A model generated the notes under the pieces. It was not told the origin of the DNA, made no database searches, and was given only the letters and a program-made list of their open reading frames with translations. Made by a program: the position numbers and the translations under genes. Below are positions 1-5,299 of a DNA stretch of 5,299 nt, in pieces. The stretch comes from Granulosicoccaceae bacterium. GTDB taxonomy: Bacteria > Pseudomonadota > Gammaproteobacteria > Granulosicoccales > Granulosicoccaceae. The stretch is from positions 1 to 5,299 of the forward strand of contig JALZUX010000001.1 of assembly GCA_023301405.1 (NCBI GenBank), read 5' to 3'. Each line of letters starts with the position of its first letter. Positions within the stretch are counted from its first letter, which is position 1.

Positions 1-162
1 AAAGGTGTGGGAGAGTCAGGATGCTCAGGGTCATTGCCCGCGTTATCGAATGCGATGATGAACGCATTGAGGCACGCCGGTGTTGGGGCGATGGACATGC
101 CTTACACCCCCCATCGCGTTTGGCAGCACATGCAGCAAGCAGCGCTTGAAAAAACGGCTTAA
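1..162 (+). CDS. Xanthine dehydrogenase/CO dehydrogenase (CoxL)-type molybdopterin-binding subunit, C-terminal end (partial)
   Basis: Reading frame 1 is open from the left edge to TAA at 160-162 and gives 53 residues; the start lies outside the window. The fragment opens with KGVGESG. This matches the GVGE(A/S)G signature near the C-terminus of xanthine dehydrogenase-family large subunits, whose glutamate (residue 5 here) acts as the active-site base beside the molybdenum cofactor. The downstream text also fits the family: PALSNAMMNAL at about 13-23, and DMPYTPHRVW at about 32-41 resembles the usual terminal 'MP.TPE.VW'. The enzyme would hydroxylate or oxidise a small organic substrate (or CO) with help from FeS and FAD partners, but the substrate cannot be told from this tail. 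The next gene starts 45 bases downstream on the same strand, so co-transcription is possible but unproven. Confidence 0.88.
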   Translation, partial: KGVGESGCSGSLPALSNAMMNALRHAGVGAMDMPYTPHRVWQHMQQAALEKTA

Positions 163-173
163 TGAATTATTAA
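146..173 (+). promoter_or_regulatory. Possible sigma70-type promoter for the MbfA-like gene
   Basis: TTGAAA at 146-151 (5 of 6 to TTGACA) and TATTAA at 168-173 (4 of 6 to TATAAT) are separated by 16 bases. The -35 lies inside the last codons of the molybdoenzyme gene. Alphaproteobacterial mbfA genes carry an Irr-binding ICE box (TTTAGAA-type palindrome), and I see no such palindrome here. The call rests on weak consensus matches only. Confidence 0.28.
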
Positions 174-195
174 CTAAACCATCAGATAAAAAAAC

Positions 196-200
196 AAAGG
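196..200 (+). promoter_or_regulatory. Ribosome binding site fixing a GTG start
   Basis: AAAGG at 196-200 lies 7 bases upstream of GTG at 208. The ATG at 206 is out of frame with the ferritin-VIT reading frame, so the spaced AG-rich motif supports GTG 208 as the true start. Confidence 0.55.
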
Positions 201-207
201 CGGGCAT

Positions 208-1191
208 GTGATCACACGATTACTACCGGGTGTACGGCGCAGTTTCAAATCACTGAGTGAAAAAGAAATACTAGCGTTGGCGATATCTTCTGAAGAAGAC
301 GATTCGCGAATATACCGCGCCTATGCCGACGGACTCCGCACTGATTTTCCGGCCTCGGCCGAAGTGTTTGATCGGATGGCTGAAGAAGAAAATCTGCATC
401 GTCAAAGCCTGATTGATCTATTCAAACGTCGTTTTGGCGATAGCATACCGCTTATTCGTCGCGAACATGTTCGTGGTTACTACGAGCGCAAGCCCGACTG
501 GCTGACTTCGCCGCTTAATCTTGAGAAAACACGCGCCCAAGCCGAGGATATGGAGCGTCAGGCAGAGCGTTTTTATCGCGCTGCGGCTGCCCAAACAAGC
601 GATGCAGATACCCGCCGTTTATTGGGTGATCTTGCCATTGCCGAATCACAACACCAGCAGCAGGCCGTCCGGCTAGAGGAAACTTTGCTGCCGGATGAAG
701 TGCGTGAAGGCGAAGATAAAGACGAAAGGCGGCAGTTTTTGCTGACTTATGTGCAACCCGGGCTGGCTGGACTGATGGATGGATCTATCTCAACGCTTGC
801 GCCGATTTTTGCCGCCGCTTTTGCCACGGGCAATACTTGGACTACGTTTCTGGTCGGGTTGTCTGCATCAGTGGGGGCAGGGATATCGATGGGTTTTACC
901 GAAGCTGTGCATGATGACGGTGTGCTATCAGGCAGAGGTTCACCCATTAAGCGCGGGCTGTCATCGGGTATCATGACGACGATCGGCGGATTAGGCCATA
1001 CGTTGCCCTATCTGATCCCGCATTTCAAAATTGCTACGGGTGTGGCCATCGCCATTGTATTCGTTGAGCTGTGGGCGATCACCTGGATTCAACATCGGTA
1101 TATGGATACGCCATGGGGAAGGGCGGCAATACAAGTTATTTTAGGCGGTGTTCTGGTCTTTCTAGCGGGCATAATAATCGGTAATGTCTGA
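208..1191 (+). CDS. mbfA: Membrane-bound ferritin / erythrin-vacuolar iron transport (Er-VIT1) family protein, MbfA-like
   Basis: The 327-residue protein has two parts. Residues about 18-160 form a rubrerythrin-like four-helix domain with two ExxH motifs, E61-H64 and E146-H149. Further acidic residues in the other two helices (E29/E30 and the E113-E120 cluster) could complete a diiron site. Residues about 180-327 resemble the VIT1/CCC1 transporters. They begin with GLAGLMDGSIST (about 186-196), which matches the conserved aspartate-containing first membrane helix. Five hydrophobic segments follow at roughly 184-206, 211-232, 250-271, 275-296 and 306-326. MbfA of rhizobia and Agrobacterium has this architecture and exports or detoxifies iron at the inner membrane, so that role is inferred here: ferrous iron bound by the cytoplasmic domain and moved outward. 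The start is GTG with a spaced AAAGG. It may be transcribed with the molybdoenzyme gene upstream. I see no T-rich terminator directly after the stop. Confidence 0.9.
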   Translation: MITRLLPGVRRSFKSLSEKEILALAISSEEDDSRIYRAYADGLRTDFPASAEVFDRMAEEENLHRQSLIDLFKRRFGDSIPLIRREHVRGYYERKPDWLTSPLNLEKTRAQAEDMERQAERFYRAAAAQTSDADTRRLLGDLAIAESQHQQQAVRLEETLLPDEVREGEDKDERRQFLLTYVQPGLAGLMDGSISTLAPIFAAAFATGNTWTTFLVGLSASVGAGISMGFTEAVHDDGVLSGRGSPIKRGLSSGIMTTIGGLGHTLPYLIPHFKIATGVAIAIVFVELWAITWIQHRYMDTPWGRAAIQVILGGVLVFLAGIIIGNV

Positions 1192-1279
1192 TCTATATCG
1201 ATGAAAAGCAGTATTGATCAACAAGTTGTTAAATGTCTGTGTCAAAGCCATTCTGGTGACTGTCAAATACCTTAAACAA

Positions 1280-1310
1280 TTGAACCAAAGCTGCTGATTT
1301 GCGGTATATT
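1280..1310 (+). promoter_or_regulatory. Possible promoter for the FabA-like gene
   Basis: TTGAAC at 1280-1285 and TATATT at 1305-1310 are spaced by 19 bases, which is longer than ideal. If used, transcription would begin near 1317. That would rule out the upstream TTG at 1309 as a start codon and favour ATG 1378 with a leader of about 60 bases. Confidence 0.3.
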
Positions 1311-1377
1311 GCACCGTGGGCGGAGTGTATTGTCAGGCTGGTCTCAGGTGCCCCGTTCATCAGTAAAGACAACAAAA

Positions 1378-2448
1378 ATGAGTAGCAAAATGTCCGGTGA
1401 CTACAGCATCGAAGATCTCGATGCGCGCGATGATGCAGAACTAAAAAAACTTGATTGGAAGACCATGACCTGCCTGAATGGTCGGTTACTGGAGCTTCAT
1501 GGTGAAGGTGAGCTTGGTAATGAAAAGTTTGCCAAGTTACCGCTGCGGCCTATTCTATGTATTGACCAAATAGAATGGATTGACGACGCAGGCATAGAAG
1601 CGTCGTTCACGTTTCCAGAAAGTGCCGATGACTGGGCATTTGACAACGAAGAATCGTTGGAGATGCTGTTTCAGGATCAACTTGATCAGCTGGTTGGTTT
1701 TTGGGGTTGCCGAAAAGCCGACGGTATTGGACGCGCATTGTCATCTGGCTCATCAACGCTTCACCAGTCACTGGATTTTCAGGCCGGTAGGCGTTTGCGC
1801 TATGTGATGGAAAAGCGTAAGTGGATGGAAAACAAAGTTTCTGGCGGTGGTGGCACAGCAGTGTTCAATGGGCGTATCCTTGACGACCAAGGCAACATAC
1901 TGCTCGAGTCTAAAAACGTTATCGTCGGTATCCTCAAGCCTGAAGATATTGATGAATTGCGCAAGCAGCATGGAGGGATGCAAGGTGTCAGTGGAGCTCC
2001 ATCACAAGCGGCTTCAACCGGCACGTTAACCATACCAATTTATGATGCCGCTACAGTTGTGCAGGAAGGCGAACCTGAACTGCTGACTTCAGTGGTCGCC
2101 ACGCAACAAATCGATCCCGGTTTGTGGCCGCTGCAGTACCACTTTCGAGGTGATCCGGTGGTGCCCGGCAACTTCGGCACCCATGGAATGATCGCACTGC
2201 TCAAGCAGGTAGCCGCCAACGGTTTTGGTTTGACTAAACCAGTATTTTTATCACTAGGGACCAAAAAGTTTTCGGGCATGATCTTCGAAGATCCGAAGCA
2301 GATACGGTTCGAGCTAAAAAATGTGGCACTGCAAGACGGTAAGGTAGTCGCCCGTGAGGCGAATTTATATCTTGAGAATAGTCAGGCCGAAAGAATGATC
2401 GAAGGTCCTATCTACACCTTTAAGAATTTGGCAGTAGTGGACAGTTAG
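1378..2448 (+). CDS. Tandem FabA-like 3-hydroxyacyl-ACP dehydratase (double hot-dog protein)
   Basis: From ATG 1378 this is 356 residues, about twice the length of FabA (about 170), and it holds two FabA-like hot-dog units. The N-half (about 50-187) has LRPILCIDQIEWID, then FQDQLDQLVGFW and GIGRALSSG, which align with FabA's LGLDAMWQLVGF and GKGRALGVG. It keeps the catalytic aspartate (D100) but has lost the HFxGDPVxPG loop with the catalytic histidine. The C-half (about 218-356) has LWPLQYHFRGDPVVPG, keeping the histidine (H255), but carries H269 where FabA has its aspartate. FabA builds each active site from His of one subunit and Asp of the other, so one composite site from H255 and D100 is inferred. 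The likely reaction is dehydration of 3-hydroxyacyl-ACP in the cytoplasm; the acyl substrate is unknown. The frame extends upstream to TTG 1309, but the residues added (HRGRSVLSGWSQ...) look non-conserved. TAAAGA before ATG 1378 is a weak ribosome binding site. No other lipid or polyketide genes are in view. Confidence 0.82.
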   Translation: MSSKMSGDYSIEDLDARDDAELKKLDWKTMTCLNGRLLELHGEGELGNEKFAKLPLRPILCIDQIEWIDDAGIEASFTFPESADDWAFDNEESLEMLFQDQLDQLVGFWGCRKADGIGRALSSGSSTLHQSLDFQAGRRLRYVMEKRKWMENKVSGGGGTAVFNGRILDDQGNILLESKNVIVGILKPEDIDELRKQHGGMQGVSGAPSQAASTGTLTIPIYDAATVVQEGEPELLTSVVATQQIDPGLWPLQYHFRGDPVVPGNFGTHGMIALLKQVAANGFGLTKPVFLSLGTKKFSGMIFEDPKQIRFELKNVALQDGKVVAREANLYLENSQAERMIEGPIYTFKNLAVVDS

Positions 2449-2787
2449 CGGAAGTAATCCAGCGCGTGGAATTTATTGCCTCATAGGCATTAGTTTGGTG
2501 CGGAACGGGCTGTAGTTGTAGCGTTTTGGCTTCGTACCGCTTTTAATCCGGCCTACTTTATGCCGCTGGTTTTGATCACAAAATTCTTTGTGAGCAGTAT
2601 AAAATCACCATGAGTGAGCACTCCGCTTACCATTGATTCTGGTCACTCTAAAAATCTTTGCGCAACACAAGTAACTATTATCGCACTGTGTACTTGTCTA
2701 CAAATCACGTTTCATAATTGGCACTATTTGCGCTACAAATGCGGAAAGTATTAACCAATTCCTTCGAGCTAATGATGTTTGGGGAAG
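2449..2787. other. Gene-free stretch of about 340 bases
   Basis: I find no convincing coding frame on either strand. The stretch holds a small hairpin (TGCCT 2477-2481, AGGCA 2485-2489, loop of 3), a possible terminator at 2500-2544, and AT-rich promoter-like text around 2598-2603 (TATAAA) that has no well-spaced -35. Nothing here matches an RNA gene I know. Confidence 0.5.
2500..2544 (+). terminator. Possible rho-independent terminator after the FabA-like gene
   Basis: GCGGAACG at 2500-2507 pairs with CGTACCGC at 2533-2540 (seven Watson-Crick pairs, one A-A mismatch, and two further G-T pairs inside). TTTT follows at 2541-2544. The 25-base loop is long and the T run short. It lies about 50 bases past the FabA-like stop. 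Confidence 0.38.
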
Positions 2788-3021
2788 ATGTTTAGCAGTG
2801 AAGCAGTCGAGTTTAGTAGTGAGTACGTGTACCGGGGATTTAAATATAAAGTAAGTAGTGCAGTGGACTTGGCTGTCTTAATTAGTTCAGGATCTGCAAC
2901 AACAGTCTCTCAAAAGTCCAAAGATGCCTCAGGTAATTATGATGGCGATTGGACTGCCAAGACTCTCAAAGCGTCAAGTGTACGTCGAAAATTGAGTACA
3001 GCCGAAGCTGTGCGACTGTAA
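2788..3021 (+). CDS. Hypothetical small protein (doubtful ORF)
   Basis: An open frame of 77 codons runs from ATG 2788; a TTG at 2779 would add three residues. I do not recognise the protein. It is rich in Ser and Ala, with YVYRGFKYKVSSAVDLAVL near the start, a Gly/Asp/Asn patch (SGNYDGDW) in the middle and a basic stretch (SSVRRKLS) near the end. It shows no signal peptide or membrane helix. The only purine run, GGGGAAG at 2782-2788, overlaps the ATG and is too close to serve as a ribosome binding site. No clear promoter precedes it. It could be an orphan gene, a decayed gene end, or chance, because nothing else fills this 690-base gap. Confidence 0.25.
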   Translation: MFSSEAVEFSSEYVYRGFKYKVSSAVDLAVLISSGSATTVSQKSKDASGNYDGDWTAKTLKASSVRRKLSTAEAVRL

Positions 3022-3087
3022 GTTTGCTAGTGTAGACGCCCACTAAAATTGTTGATGGGCAGTACCGCACTGACTAGGTTCGAAAAG

Positions 3088-3116
3088 TAGTATCTAACGT
3101 CGTTGTTTAGATACTA
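3088..3116 (-). terminator. Perfect 10-bp inverted repeat, likely terminator of the EVE gene
   Basis: TAGTATCTAA at 3088-3097 and TTAGATACTA at 3107-3116 are exact reverse complements around a 9-base loop. The structure sits 24 bases beyond the EVE stop codon. Read on the - strand, CTTTTC follows the hairpin. The stem is AT-rich and the T run is short, so termination is plausible rather than certain. Confidence 0.42.
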
Positions 3117-3140
3117 ACCAATAGCATCCAGGCTACTCGC

Positions 3141-3608
3141 CTATTGTTTGCCTGCTATTTTTCCAATGATATCCCACTCTTTTTTAGTGACTGGCTGTAT
3201 TGAAAGTCGGCTGCCTTTTTTAAGTAATACCATATCAACCAGTGATGTTACCTCGCGTAGTTGTGTTAACGAAATAACATTTGGGTATTTCTGTTTAAAC
3301 TTTACGTCTACCATCATCCATCGTGGGTTTTCTTCGGTAGATTTTGGGTCATAGTATTTTGCTTTTTTATCCAGTGCCGTGTGGTCCGGATAGGCCTCTT
3401 TGACTATCTCGACGACGCCGATGATCCCGGGTACTTTGCAGCTTGAATGATAGAAAAACCCCAGGTCGCCTTTTTTCATTTGATCACGCATCAGATTGCG
3501 CGCCTGATAGTTACGTATGCCATCCCAGTGATCACGCTCGCCTTTCATTGCACGAAGATCGTCAATGCTGAAAGCGTCGGGTTCTGATTTAAATAGCCAG
3601 TAGTTCAT
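3141..3608 (-). CDS. EVE domain-containing protein (PUA/YTH-like fold, THYN1-type)
   Basis: The 155-residue protein has the usual length of a single-domain EVE protein and covers the whole fold. The family signatures are plain: YWLFKSEPDAFSIDDL at 3-18, HWDGIRNYQARN at 27-38, GDLGFFYHSS at 47-56, and GIIGVVEIV at 61-69. EVE domains belong to the PUA/ASCH/YTH group and are thought to bind modified bases in nucleic acids; human THYN1 is a relative. The conserved tryptophans and the NYQARN stretch line the predicted pocket. The natural ligand in bacteria is unsettled, so the role here is unspecified nucleic-acid binding in the cytoplasm. The start ATG (3606-3608 on the complement) lets the protein begin MNYWLFKSEP, as in relatives, but the ribosome binding site is weak. 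The gene diverges from the DUF2470 gene across 84 bases. The housekeeping neighbours often seen beside such genes (5-formyltetrahydrofolate cyclo-ligase, 6S RNA, zapA) are absent from the window. Confidence 0.92.
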   Translation of the reverse strand: MNYWLFKSEPDAFSIDDLRAMKGERDHWDGIRNYQARNLMRDQMKKGDLGFFYHSSCKVPGIIGVVEIVKEAYPDHTALDKKAKYYDPKSTEENPRWMMVDVKFKQKYPNVISLTQLREVTSLVDMVLLKKGSRLSIQPVTKKEWDIIGKIAGKQ

Positions 3609-3680
3609 GTGGATGCCCGTTATGCTTTACTTTACAGTGGATGATACCTTAGTACCTGACAGTGCTCCATTGGCGACTTT

Positions 3681-3689
3681 AAAGGAAAG
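3681..3689 (+). promoter_or_regulatory. Strong ribosome binding site fixing a TTG start
   Basis: AAAGGAAAG at 3681-3689 contains AAGGA at 3682-3686, six bases before TTG 3693. The next in-frame ATG (codon 21) lies inside the conserved HMNSDH motif, so TTG is the credible start. Confidence 0.65.
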
Positions 3690-3692
3690 TAA

Positions 3693-4007
3693 TTGACCCA
3701 TCCATCCGACCCGGTTCTATCTGCCGAATTCATTACCGACGTGACAGCCCATATGAATAGCGATCACGCTGAAAGTCTGAAAGATTATGCGGCTGCATTC
3801 GCATCAATTGACTGGGCTGATTCAGTGCAGATGATTTCAATGTCAGTCACGGGTATAGAGCTTGAATGTCAGTCGGCTAATGGCAGGTGTGAAATGGTCT
3901 GTGTTGAATTTTCAAAACCTTTGAGCCGGCCTGAACAAGTGCGTGGGGCATTGGTGGCGATGGCGAAGCGTGCCCGGCAGACTCTGGAGGGGAGTACCAA
4001 AGTGTAG
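3693..4007 (+). CDS. Standalone DUF2470 domain protein (HugZ C-terminal-like)
   Basis: The 104-residue protein is essentially one DUF2470 domain. The diagnostic HMNSDHAESLKDYA lies at 20-33. It is followed by a short strand region containing SMSVTGIELEC (about 50-60) and the closing VRGALVAMAKRAR at about 83-95. DUF2470 is best known as the C-terminal domain of HugZ-type haem oxygenases and related split-barrel proteins, where it follows a flavin-reductase-like barrel. That barrel domain is missing here, and the upstream 84 bases leave no room for it. A haem-related role is therefore only suggested; it could act as a partner of a barrel protein encoded elsewhere. There is no signal peptide or membrane helix, so it is probably cytoplasmic. 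The stop codon TAG (4005-4007) coincides with the start of a palindromic repeat, so the last few residues may be repeat-influenced. Confidence 0.85.
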   Translation: MTHPSDPVLSAEFITDVTAHMNSDHAESLKDYAAAFASIDWADSVQMISMSVTGIELECQSANGRCEMVCVEFSKPLSRPEQVRGALVAMAKRARQTLEGSTKV

Positions 4008-4034
4008 GAAGCCAAGGCGTATCCACCGCATGAC
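4002..4034 (-). repeat. Palindromic intergenic repeat, unit A (shortened)
   Basis: This unit aligns with unit C (4117-4154) in the same orientation. Both have GTAG, then a GGCG(T/C)ATCCACC arm, then (G/A)CATGAC. The left arm is about six bases shorter than in unit C, so unit A no longer folds into the full hairpin. Its GGCGTATCCAC (4016-4026) is an exact reverse complement of GTGGATACGCC in unit C (4122-4132). Its GTAG begins at 4004, overlapping the DUF2470 stop codon. Confidence 0.68.
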
Positions 4035-4050
4035 GCATTCAGCGTTTTTT
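4033..4050 (+). terminator. Possible terminator after the DUF2470 gene
   Basis: ACGC at 4033-4036 pairs with GCGT at 4042-4045 around the loop ATTCA, and T runs from 4045 to 4050. The stem is short (four bases plus a possible G-T pair), so the call depends mainly on the T run and its position 25 bases past the stop. Confidence 0.38.
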
Positions 4051-4069
4051 GGCGTTGAATTTATGAAAA

Positions 4070-4103
4070 GGGTGGATGCACTTGGGCTTATCTACCCTAC
4101 AAA
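4070..4103 (+). repeat. Palindromic intergenic repeat, unit B
   Basis: GGGTGGAT at 4070-4077 pairs with ATCTACCC at 4090-4097 (one G-T pair), and the unit ends with CTACAAA at 4097-4103. It has the same pattern as units A and C read on the opposite strand: GTGGATxC..., a centre containing GGC, then TATC(C/T)AC and CTACA. The centre is less symmetrical than in unit C. Confidence 0.68.
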
Positions 4104-4116
4104 TGCCATGCCTTTT

Positions 4117-4154
4117 GTAGAGTGGATACGCCTAAGGCGCATCCACCACATGAC
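4117..4154 (-). repeat. Palindromic intergenic repeat, unit C
   Basis: This is the best-preserved copy. GTGGATACGCC at 4122-4132 and GGCGCATCCAC at 4136-4146 form an 11-base stem with one A-C mismatch (G-T on the other strand) and a TAA loop. Units B and C are inverted to one another: 4090-4103 and 4114-4127 are complementary at 12 of 14 positions, so the pair could form one larger cruciform. The arrangement resembles paired REP (BIME-type) elements. Confidence 0.72.
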
Positions 4155-4167
4155 CGACAGCATTCTG

Positions 4168-4188
4168 GCTTTACGAAAAACATAAAGC
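4168..4188 (-). other. Small hairpin downstream of the RND gene
   Basis: GCTTTA at 4168-4173 pairs with TAAAGC at 4183-4188, with an A-rich loop. It lies 16 bases beyond the RND stop codon. No T run follows on the - strand, so I do not call it a terminator; the RND transcript may end here or in the neighbouring repeats. Confidence 0.2.
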
Positions 4189-4204
4189 GGTTGAAGGCCA
4201 AAAA

Positions 4205-5299
4205 CTACCCCGTGTAAAGGTCGACAAGTTCAGTCGGATTCGGCTTTTGTCTAATGTTGAATGACTCTCTTTTTACGCCACCATAATCACGTGCTATAAG
4301 CATGTAGATTGATGGAATAATAAACAGAGTCAACAGTGTGCCAATTGCCATGCCGCCAACCAGCACCAGCCCTATTGAGTTTCTTGCTTCAGCACCGGCG
4401 CCAGTCACCAGCACTAGCGGAAAGTGACCTGCAACCGTGGCGAAGGTAGTCATCAGGATAGGGCGTAGTCTTGTTGCTGATGATTCGGTGATCGCCGCAA
4501 GTTTGCTTTGGCCACGCTGTTGTAACTTGTTGGCGAACTCGACCACTAGTATTCCGTTCTTGGCGACCAAGCCGATAAGCGTGACCAGACCCACTTGTGA
4601 ATAAATATTCAGCGTGGTTGTCCAGCCATCTGTCCAGTACGGCAGATTAGGATTGGGCATCTTCATGAAGGTAAAGATAAGCGCACCAAACATTGCCAGT
4701 GGTACTGACCCTGCCAGAATAATGAAGGGGTCGCGGAAGCTGTTAAACTGCGCGGCCAACACCATAAAAATCAACACAATGGCCAGAGTAAATGCCGGCA
4801 GAAACTTGTTGCCTTCGCGGCGTAGCTGGCGTGACTCGCCGGTGTAGTCAAGTGAGTATCCTTGCGGTAGTATTTCTGCGGCGGCCGTTTCAAGAAAAGT
4901 TAATGCTTCGTCTAGTGGACGAATAGACACGCCACTGAGTTTTACTGCATTAAGCTGCTGAAAGCGGTTTAATGCTCGCGGCACTGTTTGTTGTTCAACG
5001 TGGGCAACAGAACTCAACGGCACCAGTTTGTTGTTCGGGCCGCCTATGTACAAATCGGTTATTTGATCTGGGTTTAGTCGCTCGCTGCGTTTGACCTGCG
5101 GGATAACACGATAACTGCGACCGTCGATGTTAAACCGGTTTACGTAGCCGCCACCCAGTAAAGTGCCAACATCTGATCCTATCTCTTGCAGAGACAAGCC
5201 AAGGTCGGCGGCTTTGTCGCGGTCTATGATCAGCTCACCTTGTGGTTGATCTATTTTGGTGTCGATGATCGGTGGAAAAGCAAACAAGCCCGATTGAAT
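4205..5299 (-). CDS. HAE1-family RND efflux transporter, inner-membrane permease (C-terminal part)
   Basis: The frame is open from the right edge to TAG at 4205-4207 and gives 364 residues, about the last third of an AcrB-like protein of over 1000. The TTG at 5287 is internal, because the frame continues upstream with IQSG. The visible part covers the second periplasmic porter and docking region (KIDQPQGELIIDRDKAADLG, then GGPNNKLVPLSSVA), followed by membrane helices at roughly 167-185, 190-210, 229-253, 279-299 and 306-334. The helix GLVAKNGILVVEFAN matches AcrB TM10 and keeps the lysine of the proton relay (residue 247 of the fragment; AcrB K940). The insert NPNLPYWTDGWTTTLNIYSQVG occurs in a broad group of gammaproteobacterial HAE1 pumps. 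It would export drugs or other amphiphiles using proton flow, with a membrane-fusion protein and an outer-membrane channel probably encoded to the right. The substrate is unknown. Confidence 0.93.
   Translation of the reverse strand: MQSGLFAFPPIIDTKIDQPQGELIIDRDKAADLGLSLQEIGSDVGTLLGGGYVNRFNIDGRSYRVIPQVKRSERLNPDQITDLYIGGPNNKLVPLSSVAHVEQQTVPRALNRFQQLNAVKLSGVSIRPLDEALTFLETAAAEILPQGYSLDYTGESRQLRREGNKFLPAFTLAIVLIFMVLAAQFNSFRDPFIILAGSVPLAMFGALIFTFMKMPNPNLPYWTDGWTTTLNIYSQVGLVTLIGLVAKNGILVVEFANKLQQRGQSKLAAITESSATRLRPILMTTFATVAGHFPLVLVTGAGAEARNSIGLVLVGGMAIGTLLTLFIIPSIYMLIARDYGGVKRESFNIRQKPNPTELVDLYTG

Noticed and set aside
747..976. Short open frames on both strands inside the MbfA-like gene
   Set aside because: They are shadows of a clearly conserved gene and show no family motif or ribosome binding site.
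1622..2279. Several short open frames on both strands inside the FabA-like gene
   Set aside because: The dehydratase motifs run continuously through this stretch in the main frame; the others show no recognisable features.
2572..2603. Promoter with TTGATC and TATAAA
   Set aside because: The spacing is 20 bases and no convincing gene follows, so chance AT-rich sequence is as likely.
3148..3354. Open frame antisense to the EVE gene
   Set aside because: It is the complement of a well-conserved gene and has no family signature.
3609..3692. Divergent promoters between the EVE and DUF2470 genes
   Set aside because: Promoters must lie here or nearby, but I found no pair of -35 and -10 boxes with acceptable match and spacing on either strand.
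4002..4154. CRISPR-like array
   Set aside because: There are only three copies, in mixed orientation, with unequal spacing and imperfect identity, and no cas gene is in view.
3943..4185. Open frame overlapping the end of the DUF2470 gene and extending through the repeats
   Set aside because: Most of it translates the palindromic repeats (RIHRMT and RIHHMT recur), and it has no ribosome binding site of its own. Such frames are usual by-products of these elements.
5285..5287. TTG as the start codon of the RND gene
   Set aside because: The frame stays open to the window edge, and the preceding residues (IQSG) continue the expected RND sequence, so the gene is truncated by the window.

Overview
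The window looks like ordinary chromosome of a proteobacterium, most likely a gammaproteobacterium. The evidence is the gene content: a CoxL-type molybdoenzyme, an EVE-domain protein, a standalone DUF2470 protein, a HAE1-type RND pump, and short GTGGAT/ATCCAC palindromic intergenic repeats of a style I associate with that class. GC content is moderate by eye. I see no phage, transposase, rRNA, tRNA or CRISPR. The taxonomic call is inference only.

Layout, left to right. (1) 1-162: the last 53 codons of a xanthine dehydrogenase/CO dehydrogenase-type molybdopterin-binding large subunit, + strand. (2) 208-1191: a membrane-bound ferritin of the MbfA/Er-VIT1 type, a rubrerythrin-like diiron domain fused to a VIT1-like iron-transport membrane domain, + strand. 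(3) 1378-2448: a tandem (double hot-dog) FabA-like protein whose two likely catalytic residues sit in different halves, + strand. (4) 2449-3140: about 690 bases with no recognisable gene; it holds a possible terminator and one weak 77-codon ORF. (5) 3141-3608: an EVE-domain protein on the - strand, with an AT-rich hairpin just past its stop. (6) 3693-4007: a standalone DUF2470 protein on the + strand, divergent from the EVE gene, with a TTG start behind a strong ribosome binding site. (7) 4002-4154: three copies of one palindromic repeat in -,+,- orientation, the first beginning at the DUF2470 stop codon. (8) 4205-5299: the C-terminal part of an RND efflux permease, - strand, running off the right edge.

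The genes do not form one obvious pathway. MbfA (iron detoxification or export) and DUF2470 (a domain known from haem-handling proteins) could share an iron theme, but they are about 2.5 kb apart with unrelated genes between. The two observations most worth a second look are the split active site of the FabA-like protein and the repeat cluster at 4002-4154. I found no convincing undescribed multi-gene system.
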